Below, piece by piece: positions 47,257-54,807 of a stretch of DNA of 64,000 nucleotides (position 1 is the first letter of the stretch; every line of letters begins with the position of its first letter). A model generated the notes under the pieces. It had not been told where the DNA came from and ran no database searches. It saw only the letters and a program-made list of their open reading frames with translations. Location of the stretch: NCBI GenBank assembly GCA_017551675.1, contig JAFZLC010000055.1, positions 42,069 through 106,068 of the forward strand. Reading direction: 5' to 3'. Origin of the DNA: Paludibacteraceae bacterium. Lineage in GTDB: Bacteria; Bacteroidota; Bacteroidia; Bacteroidales; Paludibacteraceae. Position numbers and translations under genes: made by a program.

Positions 47257-48315
47257 CTAATTAACATTCGTTTTTTCTCCTTTCACAGAAAAAGAACCAA
47301 ACTCCGAATAATCTACTATCATATCCCATGAATAACGAATAAACAGTTTTCCTATCTGATAGGAAGATAGTGGTGTAACAGCATGTTTCAATGCCATTTT
47401 CACTATAAGTTCTGGTATGTTCTGTCCTGCAGCCGTCGACAAATAGACCCATGCAGGAATTCTTGGATTCACCTCCAACAAGTGATATACACCTTCGTTA
47501 GACTTCATCAATTCCAACTCAAAAGCGCCCCTCCACTGAGAGGCCATCACAAATCGTTTCGCCACATCAGACAAAGCTTCGTCTTCGACCGTGATACCTG
47601 CCCATGCCTTCCCTTTATCAGTGATAAACATCTTACGCATAGAGACGGATGACAACAAATTTCCATGTCCATCACCCACACCGATCAAATTAAACTCCGT
47701 ACCCGACACGAACTGTTGAATAATGATGGGGAACCCCCAATTCAACGAGATTTTATTAAAGGCGGATAACATTTGCTCACCATTGTAGCATATCATCGCA
47801 TCATAATACCTACCCTTCACCACCAATGGATATTCAAAATGATTCATATCCGACTCCACCTCACTCAGCGAGTGGTAAACCTTACTTTGTGGTACCGTGA
47901 TTGAAGCTTTCTCTCCGAATTGTGGCAATGCACTTTTTTGCCGCATTTCAAACTGCTCGGATGTTGGCAACACCATTCGGATACCCAATTCAGACTGCAA
48001 TCGCGATTGTAACTTCAAATAGGGTTGTAGTTCTGAATCAAAATTTGGAATGATCACATCGATCGGGTCGATGGAATGGATGTAAGACAATCTGTTAAAT
48101 AGTACATCCGCCCCATCACTGGGATAAGGCATCTGATAACAGACATCCACCAAATCCTTCATGTATGCACCTGGTTCCAATGCGCCATAACAGAATCCCA
48201 CAAGACGAGCGTTCTTGAAAACGGACTCCCTTAAGCTGCGCAAAACGGGTACACCAGGACCCGGATTGTCAATCGCATTCAAGCCACTGACGGCTATGGT
48301 CAAATGATCACTCAT
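47257..48315 (-). CDS. ATP-grasp domain protein (carboxylate-amine ligase type)
   Basis: A 352-residue protein. The N-terminal third is a Rossmann-like preATP-grasp domain (LTIAVSGLNAIDNPGPGVPVLRSL; IDPIDVIIPNFDSEL), similar to CarB and PylC type enzymes. The ATP-grasp core follows: FEYPLVVKGRYYDA (lysine for ATP), FVSGTEFNLIGVGD, GAFELELMKSNEG and the metal-binding LLEVNPRIPAWVYLS. Such enzymes join a carboxylate to an amine or thiol via an acylphosphate. The glycine-rich GNAI...GPGV loop at the start is notable. The substrate is unknown; the adjacent PqqD-like gene (8-base overlap) may present a peptide to it. Confidence 0.85.
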   Translation of the reverse strand: MSDHLTIAVSGLNAIDNPGPGVPVLRSLRESVFKNARLVGFCYGALEPGAYMKDLVDVCYQMPYPSDGADVLFNRLSYIHSIDPIDVIIPNFDSELQPYLKLQSRLQSELGIRMVLPTSEQFEMRQKSALPQFGEKASITVPQSKVYHSLSEVESDMNHFEYPLVVKGRYYDAMICYNGEQMLSAFNKISLNWGFPIIIQQFVSGTEFNLIGVGDGHGNLLSSVSMRKMFITDKGKAWAGITVEDEALSDVAKRFVMASQWRGAFELELMKSNEGVYHLLEVNPRIPAWVYLSTAAGQNIPELIVKMALKHAVTPLSSYQIGKLFIRYSWDMIVDYSEFGSFSVKGEKTNVN

Positions 48316-48559
48316 CCACTACACCTTTTATCCTTAACAAAAAAAGGAAATCATTCAAATCTGCCTTTAACGTAAATTCATCTACCTCATACGAGGTCTT
48401 GAGATGTTCAAACAACTCTTGTTCCGTACGCTCTTCCTTCAATAACGACAGAAGATCCATAGCAGTGGAATTCACCGAGAAACTCTCTCCGCTATGGGGG
48501 TTGAACAAAAACCCATCTGAATTGACAATGCAATCTTTATTTATCTTCATATCATACAA
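48308..48559 (-). CDS. PqqD-like peptide chaperone (RiPP recognition element type)
   Basis: An 83-residue protein with the PqqD pattern: a short beta part (VNSDGFLFNPHSGESFSVNSTAMDLLSL) and a helical half (TEQELFEHLKTSYEVDEFTLKADLNDFLFLLRIKGVV). PqqD proteins bind leader peptides of ribosomally made natural products and hand them to enzymes. No precursor peptide is evident in the operon; a short gene elsewhere or in the 185 bases upstream cannot be excluded but none is visible there. It is the first gene of the operon and overlaps the ATP-grasp gene by 8 bases. Confidence 0.8.
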   Translation of the reverse strand: MYDMKINKDCIVNSDGFLFNPHSGESFSVNSTAMDLLSLLKEERTEQELFEHLKTSYEVDEFTLKADLNDFLFLLRIKGVVDE

Positions 48560-48612
48560 AGTTTAACAACCATACGTCCATATTAGAAGATACTTTTTTC
48601 TCTTCTAAACGA

Positions 48613-48620
48613 CAAATATA
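48613..48620 (-). promoter_or_regulatory. Promoter (-7 box) of the six-gene 41-48 kb operon
   Basis: The minus strand reads TATATTTG, a full match to TAnnTTTG. Transcription would start near 48606, with a leader of about 46 bases. The -33 element is unclear. Confidence 0.55.
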
Positions 48621-48744
48621 AACATAAAAAATATCTCTCGGTCGATTTCTCTATGGAAAAGTGACACACGCATCCCCTCTTCGATCGATTTTCAACCAAA
48701 AACTTCACCTCATCAAATGGGATGAGCATGTTCAAACAAACTTG

Positions 48745-49788
48745 TTATTTATTGTTTTTCAACACTTTATCTATATCATTCAACTCTTCTTGTGAGAACT
48801 CCAAATGTTCTATCACCTTGATGCTATCCATCAATTGGTTCACAGAACTTGCACCAACAATAACACTCGTCACTCCTTCATCCTTCAAGATCCATGCTAG
48901 AGCCATCTCTGCCAACGACTGTCCTCTACGTTGTGCAATATCATTCAACTGCTGAATCTGAGCAACCAATTCTGGTGTGATTGTCGAACGTTGTAAAAAG
49001 TGATTTTTGGCAGCTCTCGAATCCTCTGGTATTCCATTCAGATAACGATTGGTCAACAATCCTTGCGCCAAAGGTGAGAATGCCACCATACCAACACCTT
49101 CTTTCTTTAGAAGTGGCAGAAGCGCAGGCTCAGTCCAACGATCCATCATGGAATAACGGGCTTGATGCACCAAACATGGGACCTTATACTCCTTCAAAAT
49201 AGCCAATGCCTTCTCGGTCTGCTCTGCATCATAATTGGAGATACCCACATACAAAGCTTTTCCCTGACGTACAATATCAGCCAAAGCCCCCATCGTCTCC
49301 TCCAAAGGTGTGTTTGGATCTGGGCGATGCGAATAGAAGATATCCACATAATCCAATCCCATGCGTTTTAAACTCTGGTTCAAACTAGCCATCAAATATT
49401 TACGGCTACCCCATTCTCCATAAGGGCCAGGCCACATATCATATCCCGCTTTGGTGGTGATAATCATCTCATCACGATAGACACCCAATCCATGTTTCAG
49501 AATACGACCAAAGTTTTCCTCTGCAGAACCAGGTACAGGTCCGTAGTTATTGGCTAAATCAAAATGAGTGATACCATTATCAAAAGCCGCATAGGCTATC
49601 TTTTCAAAATTCTCAAAACAATCAACACTACCGAAATTATGCCATAAGCCCAATGATATGACAGGCAATAACAAACCACTTTTTCCACATCTACGATAAA
49701 TCATATTATCATAACGATGATCACTTGCCACATACGGCAAAGCCGCATGCAAATTTGGAGTACCTACTTTACAGTTAACAGAATCCAT
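48745..49788 (-). CDS. Aldo/keto reductase (YghZ/Gpr type)
   Basis: A 347-residue NADPH-dependent reductase with a (beta/alpha)8 barrel. The catalytic Asp and Tyr lie in FDLANNYGPVPG, the Lys in IITTKAGYDMWPG, and the His in DIFYSHRPDPNTPLEE. The insert MWPGPYGEWGSRKYL and the C-terminal GVTSVIVGASSVNQL match the YghZ/MgrA subgroup, which reduces small aldehydes such as glyceraldehyde 3-phosphate or methylglyoxal. It stands alone on the minus strand. Its leader contains a repeated hairpin motif. Confidence 0.92.
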   Translation of the reverse strand: MDSVNCKVGTPNLHAALPYVASDHRYDNMIYRRCGKSGLLLPVISLGLWHNFGSVDCFENFEKIAYAAFDNGITHFDLANNYGPVPGSAEENFGRILKHGLGVYRDEMIITTKAGYDMWPGPYGEWGSRKYLMASLNQSLKRMGLDYVDIFYSHRPDPNTPLEETMGALADIVRQGKALYVGISNYDAEQTEKALAILKEYKVPCLVHQARYSMMDRWTEPALLPLLKKEGVGMVAFSPLAQGLLTNRYLNGIPEDSRAAKNHFLQRSTITPELVAQIQQLNDIAQRRGQSLAEMALAWILKDEGVTSVIVGASSVNQLMDSIKVIEHLEFSQEELNDIDKVLKNNK

Positions 49789-49799
49789 ATACTTTAAAA

Positions 49800-49927
49800 T
49801 TTAGGTGGGTTCAATAGAAAACACCGAAATGTCTATCAACCCACGATTCATACTATTTTTTAGGTGATCATAAGACTCACCTTCCTTCCAAACACCAAAA
49901 ATACAAATAGTTTTTGTTTTTAGGTGG
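49800..49927. repeat. Three TTTAGGTG repeats spaced about 60 bases
   Basis: The 9-base motif TTTAGGTGG/A occurs at 49800-49808, 49859-49867 and 49919-49927. The first two start hairpins: GTGGGTT/AACCCAC (49806-49845) and AGGTGA/TCACCT (49862-49882). All lie in the gene-free stretch between the aldo/keto reductase and the divergent dprA-type gene. Confidence 0.5.
49896..49903 (-). promoter_or_regulatory. Candidate promoter of the aldo/keto reductase gene
   Basis: The minus strand reads TATTTTTG, matching TAnnTTTG. Start near 49889 would give a leader of about 100 bases that includes the first two TTTAGGTG hairpins. Confidence 0.45.
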
Positions 49928-49989
49928 ATTATATACGCACTATTCATTTTAAAACGATGAATTTATAGAGGGAGTTGGCAGAATTATCG

Positions 49990-49997
49990 TAATTTTG
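49990..49997 (+). promoter_or_regulatory. Promoter (-7 box) of the DprA-family gene
   Basis: TAATTTTG followed by C matches TAnnTTTG. The start is expected near 50004, 40 bases before the ATG. Confidence 0.55.
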
Positions 49998-50043
49998 CAT
50001 AGACCAAAACATCTAATCATTTTATATAATCACACATTAAGCT

Positions 50044-50964
50044 ATGTCATTATCTATCAAAGACATCATTACGTTAAACCAACTTTTCGGCGTCGGTAGC
50101 AAGCTACTGTATCAGGTGGAAAAACAGCGTGGAGAGACCCTTTTGCAACGTCTCTCTGAGTGTCACATTCTCATAAAGGAGAACGGACGACGTATTCCCA
50201 TTGTGCAGCGTCATATCGCACAAGCAGAGCAACAAGCAGAGTGGATTCTTCAACAGAGTAAGGCTCAAAACATCCATCTTCTCTCCTATTACGACGACAA
50301 TTTTCCAACCCAACTAAAAGAGATCACCAACGAGAAGGGAGAGCCCGACCATCCCTTCCTACTCTATTACAAAGGAGACCTTTCCGCACTCCATTATCCA
50401 TGCATTGCCATCGTCGGTACACGTCACCCATCTGCACAAGGAGAGAAAGCCAGTTTCTATCTGGCTGAACAATTTGCCAAAGAGGAGATGTGCATTGTTT
50501 CAGGTCTCGCGTTGGGATGCGACACCTACGGACATCAAGGGGCTCTAAATGCAGGAGGACGAACCATTGCCTTCCTTGCACATGGACTGGACACCATCTT
50601 TCCGCCAGAAAATAGGAAATTAGCACAAAACATCATTGATAACAAAGGTCTGTTACTTTCAGAATATCCCATTGGCACACCTTTCAGCAAATACAACTTC
50701 ATCAGTCGGGATCGTCTGCAAGCCGGATTATCACTCGCCACCGTTGTCATTCAAACTGGCACGGAGGGGGGCACCATGCATGTGGCCAAAGCCACATTAA
50801 AAGCTGGGAAGCCTCTATACGTCTGCCACTTCCGAGACAAAGCCACGCAAAACGCAGCCATCACACAAGGGAACCAACTCCTTGTTGAGCACGGAGCCAT
50901 TTATCTAAAAGGAAGCGACGATTTGCATGTCATAGCCAACACCATCAAAGGAAGCAGGCAATAA
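50044..50964 (+). CDS. dprA: DprA/Smf-family DNA-processing protein, short form
   Basis: A 306-residue protein. A helix-hairpin-helix-like N-terminal part (LNQLFGVGSKLLYQVEKQR) precedes the Rossmann-like DprA core: CIAIVGTRHPSAQG, VSGLALGCDTYGHQGAL (others usually have GLARGID here), AHGLDTIFPPENRKLA, SEYPIGTPFSKYNFISRDR and VVIQTGTEGGTMHVAKA. The C-terminal winged helix of the ~370-residue long form is absent. DprA loads RecA on incoming single-stranded DNA during transformation; other members act with prophages or defence. The function here is not decided. The UvrD-type helicase follows after 77 bases. Confidence 0.85.
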   Translation: MSLSIKDIITLNQLFGVGSKLLYQVEKQRGETLLQRLSECHILIKENGRRIPIVQRHIAQAEQQAEWILQQSKAQNIHLLSYYDDNFPTQLKEITNEKGEPDHPFLLYYKGDLSALHYPCIAIVGTRHPSAQGEKASFYLAEQFAKEEMCIVSGLALGCDTYGHQGALNAGGRTIAFLAHGLDTIFPPENRKLAQNIIDNKGLLLSEYPIGTPFSKYNFISRDRLQAGLSLATVVIQTGTEGGTMHVAKATLKAGKPLYVCHFRDKATQNAAITQGNQLLVEHGAIYLKGSDDLHVIANTIKGSRQ

Positions 50965-51015
50965 AAAAGTTAATAACTTATCACTTCAAACGACCATTCA
51001 AAACGCTGATTTCAT

Positions 51016-51023
51016 TATTTTTG
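51016..51023 (+). promoter_or_regulatory. Promoter (-7 box) of the helicase gene
   Basis: TATTTTTG followed by C matches TAnnTTTG. The start would be near 51030, leaving a leader of only about 12 bases before the ATG. Confidence 0.55.
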
Positions 51024-51041
51024 CGACGAACAAAATAAGGC

Positions 51042-53063
51042 ATGGACTCTATGATCGAAGAATTAAACGAGCAACAGCAACGAGCTGTAGAATACAACGG
51101 AAAACACCTATTGGTAGTAGCAGGAGCAGGTACAGGCAAAACCCGTACCATCATTGCAAGAGCCAAATATTTAATACAACATGGGGTGCCAGCCAACCGC
51201 ATTTTAATTCTTAGTTTCACGCGCAAATCAGCACGAGAGATTGTCGAACGCATCAAGAATGAAATCGGAGGAATGACGATTGATGGACTCAGAGGTCAAA
51301 CCTTCCACTCTTGGTGTATGGACATTATCATGAACAATCCGAAGGTCTTCATGCACCACGAATACACCCTACTCGATGAGGATGACCGAGAGAGCTGCAT
51401 GAAGCTGTTATGCGGCAAGAAATTCAAAGACAAAGAGAACCATGCCATCAATCCCAACAGTGTCATCGACGTCTACTCATACGCCATCAATGCCTGTTGC
51501 AAACTTTCGGATGCCATTCGTATGAAAATCTATGACAATGCCGCACCCAATGATATAAAAGTGAACAATAGCATCGAATTGAACAGACCGGTGTACGAAG
51601 AGGTCATCAAACGATATATCGCCTATAAAACCGTACATAAATACATGGACTATGACGATATCCTCAACGTAGTGGCCAAGGGATTGAAAAAGAATGAAGA
51701 AGCACGCAAGTTCATTGCTCTCCGCTACGACCATATCTTAGTGGATGAGATGCAGGACACCAATCCGCTTCAATACGAACTCCTCAGTTCCTTCTACGAG
51801 ACCAGTCACCTATTCTGTGTAGGTGATGATGCACAAAGCATTTATGCCTTTAGAGGCGCTGATTTCAAGACAATGCATCGTTTTACCGAGGTTGTCCCCG
51901 ATTCAGAACGAATCGACCTAACCATCAACTACCGATCCACACAAGAGATTCTGGACCTATCCAATTGGGTTTTGTCCAAATCATCACTTAACTACCAAAA
52001 GAAACTGGTGGCAGACAGAGGAAAAGGCAAGAAACCACTCTTCATCACCTGCGACAATGAGTGGGACGAAGCAAACGATGTAACAGAAAAGATACTAAAA
52101 AGCCTACCCGAAAAGGGAGCCAAATGGGAAGATAACATGGTGCTTTCCCGTTCGCTATACGGACTACGGACAGTCGAATCGCAATGCATTGCCAAACATA
52201 TCCCCTACATCATATTCGGAGGCACCACGTTGATGCAGTCAAAGCATGTACGAGACGTCGTCTCCCCCATGCGAATCGTAGCCAACTACAAAGACGAATT
52301 GGCATGGATGCGCTATCTGCTCTTATGGAAAGGCATTGGAGAGGTATCCGCCTCAAGAATCATCAACAATGTGATTGAAGAGGAGACGTTGGATAAATGT
52401 CTCGACAAGCTATCCGGACAAGGGCTGCAAGAAGAGATCTCACTCACATTAAAGAACATCAGTCGCATGCAATTTGCTCCAGCTCAGGCGATTGCCAAGA
52501 CATTGGAAACAATGGAGAAAAGGTTGAAAGAGTTGTATAAAGACGAATGGAAATGGAGAAAAGATGATTTTGAAGTCCTCCAAGAAGTAGCACTCAACAC
52601 CGGTGGCATACAGGAGTTCATCTCAGAATATGTGCTGGACCCCAAATTAGAGACCACCGTGAAAGAGGGCGAAAACGGACCGAAAGATGCCTGCATACTG
52701 ACAACCATCCACTCTGCCAAAGGTTTGGAAGCCAATTACTGCTATTTGGTGAAAGCCTCGCCAGCATCCTACCCCACACCAAGGGCTATTGAGAATGGCG
52801 AAGAGGCCATCGAGGAAGAGAGACGATGCTTGTATGTCGCGCTCACCCGAGCAAAAGACGAACTATACGTCTATCGCAACATACACTCCATCCATGTGGA
52901 CGAATCCAGTGAAGACGATGCAGAGAAACTCTACTTCTTCAACTCCCTACCAGACGAACTCATCGACAAAGAGGTGACCGCAACAGCGCAAAGAATCACC
53001 GTTCAAGAATACAAAGGAGAAGTTGTCGGAACTGACATTATTGGTGATTTTGATTTCTCGTAA
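51042..53063 (+). CDS. UvrD/PcrA-type ATP-dependent DNA helicase
   Basis: A 673-residue superfamily 1A helicase. Motif I is VAGAGTGKTRT near residue 25, motif Ia LSFTRKSAREI, motif II (Walker B) ILVDEMQDTNPLQ, motif III GDDAQSIYAFRGA, motif IV INYRS, motif V IHSAKGLEANY and motif VI LYVALTRAKDELYV. It unwinds DNA during repair or replication. It is somewhat shorter than E. coli UvrD and diverges at the C-terminus. It could also start at the Met four codons later. It is convergent to the L,D-transpeptidase-like gene 17 bases away. Confidence 0.93.
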   Translation: MDSMIEELNEQQQRAVEYNGKHLLVVAGAGTGKTRTIIARAKYLIQHGVPANRILILSFTRKSAREIVERIKNEIGGMTIDGLRGQTFHSWCMDIIMNNPKVFMHHEYTLLDEDDRESCMKLLCGKKFKDKENHAINPNSVIDVYSYAINACCKLSDAIRMKIYDNAAPNDIKVNNSIELNRPVYEEVIKRYIAYKTVHKYMDYDDILNVVAKGLKKNEEARKFIALRYDHILVDEMQDTNPLQYELLSSFYETSHLFCVGDDAQSIYAFRGADFKTMHRFTEVVPDSERIDLTINYRSTQEILDLSNWVLSKSSLNYQKKLVADRGKGKKPLFITCDNEWDEANDVTEKILKSLPEKGAKWEDNMVLSRSLYGLRTVESQCIAKHIPYIIFGGTTLMQSKHVRDVVSPMRIVANYKDELAWMRYLLLWKGIGEVSASRIINNVIEEETLDKCLDKLSGQGLQEEISLTLKNISRMQFAPAQAIAKTLETMEKRLKELYKDEWKWRKDDFEVLQEVALNTGGIQEFISEYVLDPKLETTVKEGENGPKDACILTTIHSAKGLEANYCYLVKASPASYPTPRAIENGEEAIEEERRCLYVALTRAKDELYVYRNIHSIHVDESSEDDAEKLYFFNSLPDELIDKEVTATAQRITVQEYKGEVVGTDIIGDFDFS

Positions 53064-53080
53064 GCCTTAGGAAGAAAGGG

Positions 53081-53710
53081 CTATTTAAATATCCACAACA
53101 AAACATTTTTATTGGTGGAGGCCTTTATCTTGGAATCAATATATTCCAAAATTTCATCACACACAACTGGGCACCCAGAGCTCGCTGTGGTTGGCCAATC
53201 GCAATACGCCAATTCGTATGAGTGAAGCACCACCAAACGTTTGTATGCATTGTTGTTGGTCTTTTCCAATCCATGCAATTTATAATGAAAATGCAAACCC
53301 CAATTGCTATAAGAACGAATACCTATTCGATACTTTCCTTCCGACGAACAAAGGCTGCCTGACACATTACTGAATTCCACATGATCATACGTATTGTTTG
53401 CGCCAAAGCCATGACTCACCAAGGCTGTCTGTATAATTTTGTTTTCCTTTAAATCATATATAAACATTCTTTTGGTGAATAAATCATAGGAAAAATCGAT
53501 TAAAATGCACCAATCAGAATTCATGTTATTTTTCTTCACGAACGTTTTCGCCTCTTCCGCCTTCTGATGAATTTTCGAAACATCAGCGACCTCTCTCACA
53601 ACATATCGTTGTTGTGCCTGTGAATTATTCGTCTCTTCCGCTTTGACCAACATGGAGAACGAAACAAAGAGAGTTAATAGGGATATTATTTTTGTTATTG
53701 GATTCATCAT
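53081..53710 (-). CDS. L,D-transpeptidase-like (YkuD_2) secreted protein
   Basis: A 209-residue protein with a signal peptide (MMNPITKIISLLTLFVSFSMLVKA). The catalytic segment is LVVLHSYELA followed by TTASSGCPVVCDEIL, the His and SxGC pattern of the YkuD_2 family. Upstream segments DFSYDLFTKRMFIYDLKENKI and VSHGFGANN match too. The family includes murein L,D-transpeptidases, so cell wall linking or a related acyl transfer is likely. It is located in the periplasm. It is monocistronic with no recognisable promoter box upstream. Confidence 0.85.
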   Translation of the reverse strand: MMNPITKIISLLTLFVSFSMLVKAEETNNSQAQQRYVVREVADVSKIHQKAEEAKTFVKKNNMNSDWCILIDFSYDLFTKRMFIYDLKENKIIQTALVSHGFGANNTYDHVEFSNVSGSLCSSEGKYRIGIRSYSNWGLHFHYKLHGLEKTNNNAYKRLVVLHSYELAYCDWPTTASSGCPVVCDEILEYIDSKIKASTNKNVLLWIFK

Positions 53711-53874
53711 ACTACTTTTTTGAATTTATCTGTGATTATGAATAGAACACACCTTACGACATCAACGCGAAAATAGAAGATTTATTGTATGAGTACAATT
53801 GATATGGATTTAAAATTTAACGACATCGCCGATTCTGAAACAAAACCCATCAAACAGTTTGAAGGAACCCTATA

Positions 53875-53906
53875 AAAACAAAAAAGACGTATTCGAAATA
53901 CGTCTT
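53875..53906 (-). terminator. Terminator of the SRP RNA/tRNA-Thr transcript
   Basis: AAGACGTATT and AATACGTCTT (53884-53893, 53897-53906) form a perfect 10-bp stem with a CGA loop. On the minus strand it is followed by TTTTTGTTTTTAT, a strong T run. Confidence 0.9.
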
Positions 53907-53913
53907 CCATTTG

Positions 53914-53987
53914 AGCCTCTTGTCGGATTCGAACCAACGACCCCGAGATTACAAATCACGTGCTCTGGCCAACTGAGCTAAAGAGGC
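53914..53987 (-). tRNA. tRNA-Thr (anticodon TGT)
   Basis: A 74-base cloverleaf on the minus strand. Acceptor GCCTCTT pairs with AAGAGGC, D arm GCTC/GAGC, anticodon loop TTTGTAA with anticodon TGT, T arm GTTGG-TTCGAAT-CCGAC, discriminator T; CCA is not encoded. The anticodon stem CGTGA/TCTCG has one T-T mismatch. Only four bases separate it from the SRP RNA 3' end, so one transcript is very likely. Confidence 0.95.
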
Positions 53988-53991
53988 AAGT

Positions 53992-54088
53992 GGGCAAGCT
54001 AACTACATCGCACCGCTACAACCGACGTACCCTTGCTGCGGTCAAGCCCTGGGGGATTAGAAGGGAGCTGGTCGTATAGGACTTACCC
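53992..54088 (-). ncRNA. ffs: Small SRP RNA (4.5S type)
   Basis: On the minus strand the RNA runs from GGGTAAGTCC to CTTGCCC, whose ends pair. The conserved SRP core CAGGGCTTGACCGCAGCAA is present: AGG and AGCA form the symmetric internal loop that binds Ffh, with a small apical loop between them. The 97-base size fits the bacterial small SRP RNA. The ends are estimated from the terminal helix and promoter. It works with Ffh and FtsY in membrane targeting of nascent proteins. Confidence 0.85.
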
Positions 54089-54093
54089 GGGTG

Positions 54094-54123
54094 CAAAGGT
54101 AGGTGTTTTTTTTTAATTGCAAA
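54094..54123 (-). promoter_or_regulatory. Promoter of the SRP RNA/tRNA-Thr transcript
   Basis: On the minus strand TTTG (54123-54120) and TACCTTTG (54101-54094) are separated by 18 bases, close to the consensus. The -7 box sits about six bases before the first base of the SRP RNA. Confidence 0.75.
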
Positions 54124-54196
54124 CCTATTTTAAGCTTTTTTTCCAAAAGAGGCTCTTTTTTTTTAACAAATGGCTCATTCTTACTATAAAAAAAAG

Positions 54197-54204
54197 TACC
54201 TTTG
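54197..54204 (+). promoter_or_regulatory. Divergent promoter (-7 box) of the DUF4199 to tkt operon
   Basis: TACCTTTG matches TAnnTTTG. Its surrounding 14 bases, TACCTTTGCACCCG (54197-54210), are identical to those at the SRP RNA promoter on the other strand. The start would be near 54212, ten bases before the ATG. Confidence 0.6.
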
Positions 54205-54221
54205 CACCCGATTTAAGTTTC

Positions 54222-54803
54222 ATGATGGAGAACAATATGGAAAATATCACATCGCATGCCATGCGTTCAGGTTTATACTTGGGCGTAACCTATTCCATAT
54301 TGAACATTTTGAGCTGGCTTGTGTCCTCTGAAAATTCTATCATTCATGCGATTATCTCGTTAACCATTTGTGTTGCGACCTTTTATTTCATCTATCACTT
54401 CACAAGATTATACAACGAAGAGGTGTTGCAGGGAGACATAAACTACCCAAAGGCGTATGTATATGGTCTTCGCATGTTTTTTTACGCAGGGATGATCGCT
54501 GCGGTTGTCACCTATATTTTTTTCAAGTTAAATCCAGAGACGTTATCTACAATAAAGAGTGACTCATTGAATATGGTTTCGCAATGGATCATTGATGACA
54601 AAGCGTTATCAGACTCCCTCAAGTCACAAATTGGCAGTCTCACTGTCAAAGATTACACGATATCAGTACTATGGTGTTATATCATTGTTGGACTTTTCCT
54701 ATGTTTATTCACCTCGATTTCTTTTCGAAAGAAAGAGGGAGTTAACATACAAAAGACTAATGCAACAAATAGAGAGAACATTAATCAAAATTTAAATTCA
54801 TAA
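54222..54803 (+). CDS. DUF4199-family membrane protein
   Basis: A ~193-residue protein with four predicted membrane helices (GLYLGVTYSILNILSWLV; IIHAIISLTICVATFYFIYHF; YGLRMFFYAGMIAAVVTYIFF; ISVLWCYIIVGLFLCLFTSI). The layout and position before a GT2 gene fit DUF4199, found in Bacteroidota with no known activity. The frame runs further upstream, but the added residues lie before the promoter, so 54222 (or 54225) is used as start. It is the first gene of the operon. Confidence 0.8.
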   Translation: MMENNMENITSHAMRSGLYLGVTYSILNILSWLVSSENSIIHAIISLTICVATFYFIYHFTRLYNEEVLQGDINYPKAYVYGLRMFFYAGMIAAVVTYIFFKLNPETLSTIKSDSLNMVSQWIIDDKALSDSLKSQIGSLTVKDYTISVLWCYIIVGLFLCLFTSISFRKKEGVNIQKTNATNRENINQNLNS

Positions 54804-54807
54804 TAAC

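Noticed and set aside
53789..53875. A 28-codon frame (MSTIDMDLKFNDIADSETKP onward) between the L,D-transpeptidase-like gene and the tRNA-Thr terminator
   Set aside because: It is too short, without promoter or known family; possibly a remnant, but nothing supports it.
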